Below, piece after piece: positions 7,754 to 14,805 of a DNA stretch of 27,270 nucleotides. Each line of letters opens with the position of its first letter. Position 1 is the stretch's first letter. The stretch spans positions 1-27,270 of IMG/VR virus record IMGVR_UViG_3300030328_002043. One strand, 5' to 3'. Below the pieces are notes generated by a model that was given only the letters and a program-made list of their open reading frames with translations, was not told where the DNA came from and made no database searches. The DNA is from a virus. The position numbers and the translations under genes are program-made.

Positions 7754-8637
7754 AGTTTTCCCTCTCGTAGTTCTTGAATACCGTTCCATTTGTTTTCACC
7801 ATTAGTTGAAAATATAGTCCATTCATTTCCTACAAGGTCTGGGTTTGTTTTACTAGCATCTAGTTTAGCCACATAATTAGTTACATTAGGCTTAACTTCT
7901 TTTCTAATATGAATCATCTGAATGAACCTAGCAGGTGTTGATTTGTGCCAATCAGGTACATCACCAATAGGCGTAGGTACATTGATATTATCATATACAG
8001 GTTTCATGTGAGTAATTAAGAACCTATCACATTCCAAACTGCATACTAAATCCAATAGTCTATTATACACTCTATTTCTAATCTTCCAATCTAGTGTAGA
8101 CACTCTAACTGAATCAGTAGCGTGAACAATAGTTCCTTCTTTGGTTTGTTGTTTTACTAGTAGTTCTCTCAACACATCACTAGAACCCTCAAATGCTTTG
8201 TCTACACCATCTAATACGAAGGTGCAAATGCTTCCTGGTTCTTCCTTTAATGTTTCTTTCGCAAGTTGACAGAAACTATTTGCATTGGTAAAGGTTGCTT
8301 CCCAATTAGTAGAACCATCAGGTCTAATTTCAATAGGGTCAAAGATAACAATATTCTCATCTCTATCCCAACAGGAATCCCATGTTGGTTCTGCACCTCT
8401 ATCAAAATCTAAGATAAATATTTTCTTACCATCTTCTATTTGTTTTTCAGTTCTTGAGTCTAATACTAGACCTGTCTTTCCTGTCTTTGGGTTTCCTGTT
8501 ATAGAACATAGAAGATGACTTCTATCTCTATCTAACCTTGCTTGTATTTGTTGAAGTATCTTTGCCTTTTGTATGGCAAAATAATCTTCTTCTTTTTGTT
8601 CTTTTGCTTCACCTTTTTTATCTGTTGTCCAATCCAT
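7750..8637 (-). CDS. RecA-like P-loop ATPase (Sak4/RadA-like)
   Basis: A 295-residue protein with Walker A GNPKTGKT at residues 48-55 and a Walker B-like CTFVLDGVD strand in the middle. A LITHMKPVYD segment later in the chain resembles the beta strand that carries RecA-type motif residues. The length and motif order fit phage Sak4-type single-domain recombinases or short RadA paralogues, which act in strand annealing or exchange with an SSB partner. An RPA-like gene lies two genes upstream. The start at 8637 is chosen for its GGTG site; an in-frame GTG and ATG precede it. ATPase is firm; the recombinase role is probable. Confidence 0.75.
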   Translation of the reverse strand: MDWTTDKKGEAKEQKEEDYFAIQKAKILQQIQARLDRDRSHLLCSITGNPKTGKTGLVLDSRTEKQIEDGKKIFILDFDRGAEPTWDSCWDRDENIVIFDPIEIRPDGSTNWEATFTNANSFCQLAKETLKEEPGSICTFVLDGVDKAFEGSSDVLRELLVKQQTKEGTIVHATDSVRVSTLDWKIRNRVYNRLLDLVCSLECDRFLITHMKPVYDNINVPTPIGDVPDWHKSTPARFIQMIHIRKEVKPNVTNYVAKLDASKTNPDLVGNEWTIFSTNGENKWNGIQELREGKL

Positions 8638-8863
8638 TTTCATCACCTATTTTCATATTTATATTTTTTTGTGTCCATTCGTTTGTTATTTCTCTTACAT
8701 CAGTCTCGCTGACCTTTAATCTTATTTCTTTACCAGAAGGTAAATGTAACTTTAACCAATATTCATTGGTGTCTTCATTTAACCTAAAGGTAAGAAACTC
8801 TACGGTATCTAGTTCCACTACGAAACTAGAACCATGTATTATTCCATTACTTATTCTAAACAT
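8618..8863 (-). CDS. Unknown 81-residue beta-rich protein
   Basis: The start at 8863 has AAGGA nine bases upstream. The chain alternates hydrophobic and polar residues through its first 55 positions (SSFVVELDTVEFLTFRL, YWLKLHLP, EIRLKVS), which suggests a small beta barrel or sandwich, followed by a charged helical tail. I recognise no family. It is the first gene after the 77-base gap with two hairpins and overlaps the RecA-like gene by 20 nt, so it may begin a sub-operon with the RecA-like ATPase, PCNA and polymerase. Confidence 0.7.
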   Translation of the reverse strand: MFRISNGIIHGSSFVVELDTVEFLTFRLNEDTNEYWLKLHLPSGKEIRLKVSETDVREITNEWTQKNINMKIGDENGLDNR

Positions 8864-8940
8864 ATTATTTATTCCTTTATTTTAAGTGGGGGCTTTGCAC
8901 CCCCTCGTTGGTCACTACTACCAATAAGATACAATCATAC
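8864..8940 (-). promoter_or_regulatory. Intergenic region with two hairpins
   Basis: One of the two clear breaks in an otherwise gapless run. A perfect 5-bp G/C stem with a 7-nt loop lies at 8888-8904 (GGGGG...CCCCC), and a second inverted repeat, TTGGT...ACCAA, lies at 8908-8924. On the coding strand they follow the RPA-like stop and precede an AT-rich stretch (CTTAAAATA) about 20 nt before the next ATG, which could be a TATA-like element. No U-run follows the G/C stem, so a simple intrinsic terminator is not shown. The region may set different expression for the RPA-like gene and the PCNA-polymerase group. Confidence 0.5.
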
Positions 8941-10167
8941 TTAGAACCAATCTAAGTCTTCTTCTTCAGCAGCCTCAAATGGTTCTGCTACAACACCCAT
9001 ATTATGGATGCATAGTATGCCACTAAGGTTCAAAGAAACTTCCCTGAAACTACCATCTTCATTTTTACCTTGTGAAGTTCTACCTACAACAAGAACATTA
9101 GAATTAATTCCAAAGTCTAAATCTAGGTGTGCAGGTATCCAACAAGTAGTACCTGCCCAAGAACCATCATAACTGTAATCAGAATTAACATCTGTGATAG
9201 TAATTCTACGGCTACCCATTCTGTTGGGTGTCATATTCATACTAGTTACAGTACCATCAGTAATAACAAATCTTTCAGCATAATTTCTACTAGAAACATT
9301 TGTGTGATACATACCTATATCAATCAATGGGCTATAATTATCAATAGCATGTTCCATTGTATAGTTCTGCATATCAGTAACAGTTGGTTCTGGTAATCTA
9401 TCTTCTTCAGGTAAATCAGCATTCATCTTCAAACTATTTAGTGTACCGTCTTTGAACCCGTAGATTCTATTTGGGTTATTACTATCTTTGATTACTTCCA
9501 TTGATAGAAGTTTAAAGGTTCTTGGTGTAAAGTCCTTAGCAGAACTTCCCTTATATGAGAAGTAATACAGATTACTTTCACCATCTACTTCACCCAAAAA
9601 TACACCTTGCATTCTACTTTGGCTTGCAGGTAAAGGTTTACCATAGTTTGCATTCTTTCTTTCACCATATGCACGAATGTTATCTAATGGGATAACCCAT
9701 TGATTAACTTCAATCTCATGGTGGTTCTCTGGTAGTGAAGGTAGGTTCTTATCTTGTTGAGAACCTTCATACATTCTTGAAATCAAGTATGTACCATCAT
9801 CGTTCAAATATGCTTTAGCAACTCTACCATTGGTAAAAGTACCAGTAGGGTCTCGCTTATATTCTGCTACTATTTGTTCGTTAAGTCTAGCACCCATATC
9901 CATAGGTTCGTTAACTGAGATGAAGTATCCTACTGCATCTTTAATCAAACTGTTGCTGCTTCTTGTTGTTTCTTGTTGAGGTGCATCTTTGTATTGGTAT
10001 GCTCCACTGAACCATTGCCTGAATAATGAACGTGCTAATAGCATATCATTAACAGGGTCGAGGTTGTTAGCATCACATATTTCCATATACTTCGCTTCTA
10101 CCTCACTTACTTCCTTCTGCAACATTTCTGCTGCCTTATTTATTTCATTTCTTATTTTTTCTTCCAT
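8941..10167 (-). CDS. RPA-like single-stranded DNA-binding protein
   Basis: About 408 residues from ATG 10167, which has GGAAGT upstream; a TTG at 10194 is less likely. The N terminus is helical and charged. The C-terminal third looks like an OB fold: RRITITDVN, a strand with TTCWIPAH, then VLVVGRTSQGK and VSLNLSGILCI. The protein ends in an acidic tail with aromatic residues, EEEDLDWF, as in bacterial SSB and T7 gp2.5, where the tail recruits partners and lowers DNA affinity. No zinc motif is seen. RPA-like proteins coat ssDNA at viral forks; the nearby RecA-like ATPase and PCNA fit this. The OB call is by eye. Confidence 0.68.
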   Translation of the reverse strand: MEEKIRNEINKAAEMLQKEVSEVEAKYMEICDANNLDPVNDMLLARSLFRQWFSGAYQYKDAPQQETTRSSNSLIKDAVGYFISVNEPMDMGARLNEQIVAEYKRDPTGTFTNGRVAKAYLNDDGTYLISRMYEGSQQDKNLPSLPENHHEIEVNQWVIPLDNIRAYGERKNANYGKPLPASQSRMQGVFLGEVDGESNLYYFSYKGSSAKDFTPRTFKLLSMEVIKDSNNPNRIYGFKDGTLNSLKMNADLPEEDRLPEPTVTDMQNYTMEHAIDNYSPLIDIGMYHTNVSSRNYAERFVITDGTVTSMNMTPNRMGSRRITITDVNSDYSYDGSWAGTTCWIPAHLDLDFGINSNVLVVGRTSQGKNEDGSFREVSLNLSGILCIHNMGVVAEPFEAAEEEDLDWF

Positions 10168-10240
10168 TTTTATTACTTCCTTTTTTTCTTTCAAGCCATT
10201 TCTTTTTATTCTTTTTATACGATTCCCAACTCTGGCTCAT
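10145..10240 (-). CDS. 31-residue highly basic micro-protein
   Basis: A short frame in the gap between the 83-residue protein and the RPA-like gene. Its ATG at 10240 has GAGG about 10 nt upstream and begins one base after the previous stop (TGAAATG), the same junction seen before the polymerase gene. The product is mostly Lys, Arg and Asn with two Trp residues, and it overlaps the RPA-like start by 23 nt. It could bind nucleic acid, or serve mainly to couple translation into the RPA-like gene. Confidence 0.45.
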   Translation of the reverse strand: MSQSWESYKKNKKKWLERKKGSNKNGRKNKK

Positions 10241-10241
10241 T

Positions 10242-10493
10242 TCATTGTTCCTCGTTATATATACGCATCTCTACTTTACCATCCTTTGCAGATAGTGTAA
10301 GGTGTGCGAATGCGTATGTTTCTTCATCTAAATAAAATCTAACTAATGTATCACCATCAGCAGAATGTATTTTGATATCTTCACACCTTATGCTATATAC
10401 TGCATAGTCTTTACCACCTGGATAAACAGGTTCTTCTGTTTTTTTCATTTCATCATTATAGAATGCATCTGCATCCATTTCATTTTCAATCAT
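10242..10493 (-). CDS. Unknown 83-residue acidic protein
   Basis: The start has one of the strongest ribosome-binding sequences in the window (AAAGGAGG, then eight As and ATG), which suggests high expression. The N terminus is acidic and disordered-looking (MIENEMDADAF). The remainder appears to be beta strands (YAVYSIRCEDIKIHS, TLVRFYLDEE, KVEMRIYNE). No family is recognised. The start overlaps the previous stop by 8 nt in the ATGATTGA pattern found at other junctions. It lies between a small membrane protein and the RPA-like gene. Confidence 0.7.
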   Translation of the reverse strand: MIENEMDADAFYNDEMKKTEEPVYPGGKDYAVYSIRCEDIKIHSADGDTLVRFYLDEETYAFAHLTLSAKDGKVEMRIYNEEQ

Positions 10494-10725
10494 TTTTTTT
10501 CCTCCTTTCGTGTATGATTTCTAATACTGCTTCTGCTGAAATGACAATTCCTGCCAAAACCCAGAACGTATCAGAATCTACTTCTATTACTCCCATTGAG
10601 TTTAGTATAGGCAATATAATTAATGCCATACCTCCCAATAGAATTATTTCATACCTTAACATAAGGTGTTTGAAATCTTCTTTGTCTACTTTACCATCAT
10701 TGTTAAAATCAAATATTTTCTTCAT
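10486..10725 (-). CDS. Two-TM membrane protein with an N-terminal EF-hand loop
   Basis: A 79-residue protein. Residues 6-17 form a complete EF-hand calcium loop: Asp6, Asn8, Asp10-Gly11, Asp14 and Asp17 at positions 1, 3, 5-6, 9 and 12. Two hydrophobic segments follow, about residues 27-46 and 53-70, and a basic tail (HERRKKND). Size and topology fit a holin or small ion-sensitive membrane protein; the EF-hand suggests calcium control of membrane insertion or opening, which is inference. The start has TTAGGAGG upstream. The preceding micro-gene also encodes a single membrane segment, so the pair may work together. No lysis enzyme is recognised nearby. Confidence 0.72.
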   Translation of the reverse strand: MKKIFDFNNDGKVDKEDFKHLMLRYEIILLGGMALIILPILNSMGVIEVDSDTFWVLAGIVISAEAVLEIIHERRKKND

Positions 10726-10737
10726 TTTCTTTTCCTC

Positions 10738-10812
10738 CTAATAATACGGTTTATCTCTATTAACCCACCAATACAATATGACACTAAATATAAATAATAC
10801 TCCAATATCCAT
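10738..10812 (-). CDS. 24-residue single-TM micro-protein
   Basis: ATG 10812 shares its A with the TAA stop of the RFC gene (TAATG overlap). The product is one hydrophobic segment (about residues 3-17, GVLFIFSVILYWW) followed by a charged and tyrosine-rich end. Its stop lies just before the GGAGG site of the EF-hand membrane protein. Frame length, start coupling and hydrophobicity make a translated membrane peptide plausible, but it is too short to test by composition. Confidence 0.45.
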   Translation of the reverse strand: MDIGVLFIFSVILYWWVNRDKPYY

Positions 10813-11720
10813 TATATCATCTGCCCTATCATCCAAGAAGATAATATCTTTGGTGTCATATTATTACTTCTCCATTCAGCCTCACCAATAACTCGCAAAA
10901 ACTTAAACTTATGATTTGTTTCAAGTTCCATATCAATCACCGTTTCATGTAAGTTTTGACAAATTGTTTTCATATCTACCGATAAGTACACTAGGTTATG
11001 CATTTTATTGAGTGCTTTATTGTAATCTTTATTTAGAACATGTTGCATTATTTCTTTGTAAGGCTTCTGTGTTCTGTCTATTAGTATTTTTAATGGCGTG
11101 TTGCTGTTAATCGAGGCTTGTAATTCAGTAAGCCCCCTGCGTATATCACCCTGCAATCCACTAATAAAGGTGTCGAAATCTGCCGAATCTGGCATATTTT
11201 TACCTTCCATTTCTAAAACTTTTGTCAATATAAGTTTTATATCCGAGTCAGATAACGCAGTAAAGTGATAATTAGCACACCTTGATTGTAGAGGAGGTAT
11301 TATCTTATGTCTATGATTACAGGTAATAATAAATCTACAATTATGACTGTATCTTTCCATCACTCTTTTTAATGCATTTTGAGCATCGGGAGTCATACCA
11401 TCCATTTCGTCAAGCAATATGATTTTGTGTGGTACATCACCTATTTTCATAGACATTGCTATATCTTTTATTGTTGTTCTAACAACCTCTAGTTTTCTAT
11501 CATCCGATGCATTAATCTCAAAGAAGTTTGATTCCTTGTGTGGATATAATATCTTACCTGCAAGCACATGGGCTGCGGCAGTTTTTCCTACACCTGCTAC
11601 ACCGTACAAAATAAGATTGGGCATACCACGTTTTTTCCAATGTACTGCGTCAGCAACAAACTTATCTTGTCCTATTATTTCATTAAGTATTTTAGGTCTA
11701 TATTTTTCTGTCCATAACAT
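10812..11720 (-). CDS. rfcS: Replication factor C small subunit (clamp loader)
   Basis: A 302-residue AAA+ protein beginning MLWTEKYRP, the hallmark N terminus of RFC small subunits. Walker A is GVAGVGKT at 40-47, Walker B is LLDEMDGM, and the SRC motif carrying the trans-acting arginine is present (LQSRC). The helical collar follows. It loads the viral PCNA on primed DNA using ATP. Only this subunit is clearly RFC-like in the window; the ATPase at 12527, with a PIP-like tail, is a candidate large subunit. The start lies inside the end of the upstream gene (23-nt overlap), with GGAG upstream. Confidence 0.95.
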   Translation of the reverse strand: MLWTEKYRPKILNEIIGQDKFVADAVHWKKRGMPNLILYGVAGVGKTAAAHVLAGKILYPHKESNFFEINASDDRKLEVVRTTIKDIAMSMKIGDVPHKIILLDEMDGMTPDAQNALKRVMERYSHNCRFIITCNHRHKIIPPLQSRCANYHFTALSDSDIKLILTKVLEMEGKNMPDSADFDTFISGLQGDIRRGLTELQASINSNTPLKILIDRTQKPYKEIMQHVLNKDYNKALNKMHNLVYLSVDMKTICQNLHETVIDMELETNHKFKFLRVIGEAEWRSNNMTPKILSSWMIGQMI

Positions 11721-12264
11721 TTTTATTTCTCCTAATTTCTATTTCTTTCATTTTTATATTGTAATGGTTATTAGGCCACCATTCAGGCTCTTGTGTTTTC
11801 CATTCAGCAAACCACCACTTATCTTCAATGTAGTAGTTGCGATATTTTTCTACGGTTGACATATCATCAAAACCGTCTAGTTTTCTACAATTCATTTCTG
11901 GGCTTATAGCAACAACAAATGGTGTAAGTCCTTTATCTTGTAGTACACTCAATACATCTTGCCATGTATCTGCATAATCTTCTAGGGTAGTTTCTACTTT
12001 GTGTTTCTTACCATAACGCACAGTATATTCAGCACACAATGCTGCTGTATGTTCTAGTAAAAAGGTAAAGTTTTGCTTACTTAGTCTAGCCCATATAGTA
12101 CAAGGGTGATTTAACATTACTGGTCTATATGGACTATCGAAACCTAAATGGTCTGCAATGGTTGAAAGCATTTGCATACTTTCAGTTGGCATTTTTACTA
12201 CGTGCTTGTTTATCATAAGTTTAGCACATTCTGTTGGGTTTTCATCTAAAATAAATATATTCAT
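11698..12264 (-). CDS. Pyr_excise-like phage protein (pyrimidine dimer glycosylase family)
   Basis: A 188-residue protein whose opening (MNIFILDENP...INKHVVKM..ESMQMLST) is a pattern I know from many marine phage proteins assigned to the Pyr_excise family. Also visible are NHPCTIWAR, a helix rich in Leu/Glu, and a YRNYYIEDKWWFAEW end region. The founding member, T4 DenV, excises pyrimidine dimers, but whether these longer relatives keep that activity is not established. It could repair UV damage in viral DNA, fitting a surface-ocean host. The start has TTAGGAGG upstream and an ATGA overlap with the previous gene. Confidence 0.65.
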   Translation of the reverse strand: MNIFILDENPTECAKLMINKHVVKMPTESMQMLSTIADHLGFDSPYRPVMLNHPCTIWARLSKQNFTFLLEHTAALCAEYTVRYGKKHKVETTLEDYADTWQDVLSVLQDKGLTPFVVAISPEMNCRKLDGFDDMSTVEKYRNYYIEDKWWFAEWKTQEPEWWPNNHYNIKMKEIEIRRNKNVMDRKI

Positions 12265-12527
12265 TGTTTTTTCCTCCTAACTGGTATTCCATCAAATACC
12301 CAATCTCCTTCACCGAGACTTGTGAACATACCTGTATGTCTTAGTAACATAGGTAGTTGTCTACTATCAGTTTGGGTTTGTTTATGGGGTCTATTTGTTC
12401 CTGCTGCCTTTCTAGTGTTAAGAAAAACAACGCAATCTGTAATGTGAAAATGCTCACCTTCTTTCAAAGTATCAGCAAACTCATGTATTGCTATTATGCG
12501 ATAGATGTTTTTATTATGACCTGCCAT
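12261..12527 (-). CDS. Small wHTH-like protein
   Basis: An 88-residue basic protein. The pattern of two helices (IIAIHEFADTLKEG and a DSRQLPMLLRHTG recognition-like helix) followed by a short beta wing (DWVFDGIPV) resembles a winged helix-turn-helix, but I recognise no named family. Its ATG shares an A with the stop of the ATPase gene (TAATG), and AGGTGA lies upstream. It could be a DNA-binding regulator or an accessory protein of the ATPase. The role is unknown. Confidence 0.6.
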   Translation of the reverse strand: MAGHNKNIYRIIAIHEFADTLKEGEHFHITDCVVFLNTRKAAGTNRPHKQTQTDSRQLPMLLRHTGMFTSLGEGDWVFDGIPVRRKKQ

Positions 12528-13369
12528 TAAAAATCACCTAAAGTTAATTGTGAAGTGTCCGTCTTCACTATTTTTTTCTTAGTAGTTATGCCTACTTTTA
12601 CTCTGTCAATTTTATTGAGATTAGAATATATATAATTCTGAAACTCATCATCTTGTTTTAGTAAATCAATTAAATCATATTCTGATTTTCTTAGTCCTAT
12701 CTTTCTACATATACTTGGTCTTTTATCGTATAATCTTCTTTTAGGAAAGTTAATCTTTCCAGAGAAATAACCGTCATGTGAATAACCTAGTATCTCATAT
12801 AGATAATCACTAGACCATTTTCTTTTAATCTTAGCATCAATGTAAGATATCTTAGATATACCAACTACATCTTGTAGCCAAGTAAGAATCTGTTCATCAA
12901 ACGGCTTGTTATGTTTAAGATGTTTAACAACCATGTTTCTATCTCTGTTCTTAGCGAAATCATATGTTAAATCAAATATGCTTTTATCTAATTGATGAAC
13001 ATCTGGGGCTATATTTTTACAACCAGAAGAAAGCAGTTGCTCTCTTGCATGGTTTTTACTACCTGCCCTTTTTAGTTTACACATATTAAATAATGCTTTA
13101 GGGACATCCTTTTGATTTAACGATGTTAAAACTATCTTTCCTTTATATTCTAATAGAGTCTTTGTTATCAACTCTATGTTAGGTTTAAAGTGAACCTCTT
13201 CAATTAATATTCCTCTATCTCTAGGAATACTAAAGTTATCATCTATGTCATATTCGTCTGCATACAATATGATAGGGTTATCAGGTAGTAACTCCAACGC
13301 TTTGGTTGTTTTACCTGTACCTGTTTTACCCACTATCAATATTGCTCTATTTGTATTTATATTAATCAT
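12527..13369 (-). CDS. P-loop ATPase with C-terminal PIP-like peptide, candidate RFC-L-like subunit
   Basis: A 280-residue protein. Walker A is GKTGTGKT at residues 14-21, ILIEEVHF looks like a Walker B strand, and KIVLTSLNQ resembles a sensor 1 strand, so the N-terminal 110 residues form a small P-loop domain. The middle is helical and basic. The final residues, QLTLGDF (274-280), match the archaeal PIP box; archaeal RFC large subunits end in a similar peptide. Lying one operon segment from RFC small subunit, it may be a divergent clamp-loader large subunit or another PCNA-tethered ATPase. The start overlaps the previous stop by 8 nt and has GAGG upstream. Confidence 0.62.
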   Translation of the reverse strand: MININTNRAILIVGKTGTGKTTKALELLPDNPIILYADEYDIDDNFSIPRDRGILIEEVHFKPNIELITKTLLEYKGKIVLTSLNQKDVPKALFNMCKLKRAGSKNHAREQLLSSGCKNIAPDVHQLDKSIFDLTYDFAKNRDRNMVVKHLKHNKPFDEQILTWLQDVVGISKISYIDAKIKRKWSSDYLYEILGYSHDGYFSGKINFPKRRLYDKRPSICRKIGLRKSEYDLIDLLKQDDEFQNYIYSNLNKIDRVKVGITTKKKIVKTDTSQLTLGDF

Positions 13370-13580
13370 TTTTATTCCTCATTGCCATAATGTCTGTATA
13401 TTCAGCACCACAGTTCGGACATTCAATTTCCAAAAAGAAACATTTAGTTCCATTTGGTTCTAAAGAAACATTAGTAGAGAATATAATATATCTAAAATTA
13501 CATTCTTTACATCCATCTTTCAATGTATGTTCTACTGATTTCTCTAATAAAGAAATGTCCTCAGAAGTAAAGTCCATCAT
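13362..13580 (-). CDS. Small zinc-ribbon protein
   Basis: A 72-residue protein with CKEC (Cys24, Cys27) and CPNC (Cys54, Cys57), a zinc-ribbon arrangement, separated by a predicted beta hairpin. The N terminus is a short helix (EDISLLEKSVEHTL). Zinc ribbons of this size often bind nucleic acid or transcription partners, but nothing here identifies a target. The start at 13580 is fixed by an ATGA overlap and an AGGAG site. The C-terminal residues RNKND are encoded by the ribosome-binding region of the next gene. Confidence 0.75.
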   Translation of the reverse strand: MMDFTSEDISLLEKSVEHTLKDGCKECNFRYIIFSTNVSLEPNGTKCFFLEIECPNCGAEYTDIMAMRNKND

Positions 13581-13975
13581 ATCTCTCCTTTGATTTTAAA
13601 GATTTTATCTAATCCTTCAAGAGTATGATGTTCTCCCTTATCTACTATTATTGCTATCTTTCTAAAATTAAACCAATCACCTTTAGCGTCTGGTAAATGA
13701 TGAGGTACTAAGACAATTGTTTTATTTATATTGTCTTTACCACTTATAGTTAAGATAGGTCTTGGTCTACTTCTATGTTCTTGTTCTTTAACTTTACATT
13801 CTATACCTTTTTGTAAGAAAGTCCTTTGAATAGATAGTAAAAAGTCTAGGTTTCCACGAATGTTTATTCTCATTCTAACCCTATATCCTATTTGAATACT
13901 ATCAGAACGTGAGATATGCACTTCTGGTTTAGCAATAGATAGAAGCACACCTTGTAGTTGATTCGTACTAAACAT
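13577..13975 (-). CDS. LAGLIDADG-fold-like protein, possibly without endonuclease activity
   Basis: About 132 residues from ATG 13975; GTG 13984 is possible. The body resembles a single LAGLIDADG homing-endonuclease domain: basic strands (YRVRMRINIRG), then a helix (LLSIQRTFLQKGI), a PILTISGKDNI segment like the IxGxxNI element, DWFNFRKIAIIV, and an end like lteeGLekI (HTLEGLDKIFKIKG). The first helix, where the catalytic motif should sit, reads LQGVLLSIA, with no acidic residue. If the fold is right, the protein has lost cleavage and may act as a DNA binder. The fold call is moderate and rests on pattern only. Confidence 0.45.
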   Translation of the reverse strand: MFSTNQLQGVLLSIAKPEVHISRSDSIQIGYRVRMRINIRGNLDFLLSIQRTFLQKGIECKVKEQEHRSRPRPILTISGKDNINKTIVLVPHHLPDAKGDWFNFRKIAIIVDKGEHHTLEGLDKIFKIKGEI

Positions 13976-14336
13976 AACTATCACTACTCTTTGTTACTTT
14001 GGATTCTATCAAAGCATGTCTTACTCTTATTGTAGTAAGACCATCTGAAATATATTCAGACATTGCATTTAACTCTTTTATAATAACCTTAGATGATTCA
14101 TGGGGAAACATAAATGCTATTTTCCAACCTCTGTGAACTTGGAGCATTCGTGCTGTTTCTTCATCTATTTTTGATAGGTTGACAAACCACTTACCATCAT
14201 ACATAGATGAGATTCCTTTCTCTAAGACTAATAAATCTCGTTTTCCAGGTTGTGCATAAAACATGAAAGATATTACACTAACAGTTTCATATTTTTCAAG
14301 CAGCGAATCTAAATTAGTGTCTAAATCTTCAATCAT
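13968..14336 (-). CDS. Unknown 122-residue protein
   Basis: The start overlaps the previous stop by 8 nt (ATGATTGA) and has GAGGG upstream. The chain starts with an acidic helix (MIEDLDTNLDSLLEKY), then strands (VSVISFMFYA, RDLLVLEKG, WKIAFMFP) and a long helix ending in a basic TTIRVRHALIESK region. This alpha/beta layout is compact and looks folded, but I recognise no family. Position between a LAGLIDADG-like protein and a histone-fold candidate suggests a DNA-related role, which is weak inference. Confidence 0.7.
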   Translation of the reverse strand: MIEDLDTNLDSLLEKYETVSVISFMFYAQPGKRDLLVLEKGISSMYDGKWFVNLSKIDEETARMLQVHRGWKIAFMFPHESSKVIIKELNAMSEYISDGLTTIRVRHALIESKVTKSSDSYV

Positions 14337-14805
14337 TTCTTTCCCTCAAATATAATTTATATTCCTTTGCTGCTTCTACATGGTCTGGCCAATAACCATA
14401 ACCTTGATACATACTTAAATTGAATCCATACCAATGAGCAGAAGTTATTCTTTTATGTCCTAACTCTTTAGCATTCTTCTCAGCACAAATCGCTAATTGT
14501 GAAACGAAAGTTTCTAATTGTTCAGCAACGAAATAAGCCAAATCATGTGAGACAGGCAAATCTACTTCTTCCTTTATCACTTTCATAAAATGAAATCGAG
14601 TCATTTTCTTTCGGTTCATAGGTGGAGGCTTAGGAATTACCAATTGATTATTTTCATCAACATAGGGTACTAATTTCACATCCATTTTCTTGTAGCGACC
14701 CCGCTTATCTTCCCCGACCCTCTGTAAAAACGCCACGCTACCTTCGATTTTTACACAATTATAAGGTAATGCTTCAATCAATGTCATCTGTCCTTCTTTA
14801 ATCAT
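14329..14805 (-). CDS. Protein with a putative histone fold
   Basis: A 158-residue protein. Residues about 69-130 follow the archaeal histone pattern: helix 1 (FHFMKVIKEE), loop 1 with LPVS, a long central helix (HDLAYFVAEQLETFVSQL and on to AKELG), loop 2 (GHKRIT) and helix 3 (SAHWYGFNL). This compares with VSDDA...LE...A...A...GRKTV...DI in archaeal histones. The N-terminal 65 residues are extra and basic. It could wrap or bridge viral DNA, or use the fold for protein pairing as TAFs do. The start shares an A with the ligase stop (TAATG). A second candidate lies just upstream of the ligase. Confidence 0.55.
   Translation of the reverse strand: MIKEGQMTLIEALPYNCVKIEGSVAFLQRVGEDKRGRYKKMDVKLVPYVDENNQLVIPKPPPMNRKKMTRFHFMKVIKEEVDLPVSHDLAYFVAEQLETFVSQLAICAEKNAKELGHKRITSAHWYGFNLSMYQGYGYWPDHVEAAKEYKLYLRERND

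Noticed and set aside
8888-8904. Intrinsic terminator
   Set aside because: The G/C stem is good, but no U-run follows on the coding strand, so only a structured element is claimed.
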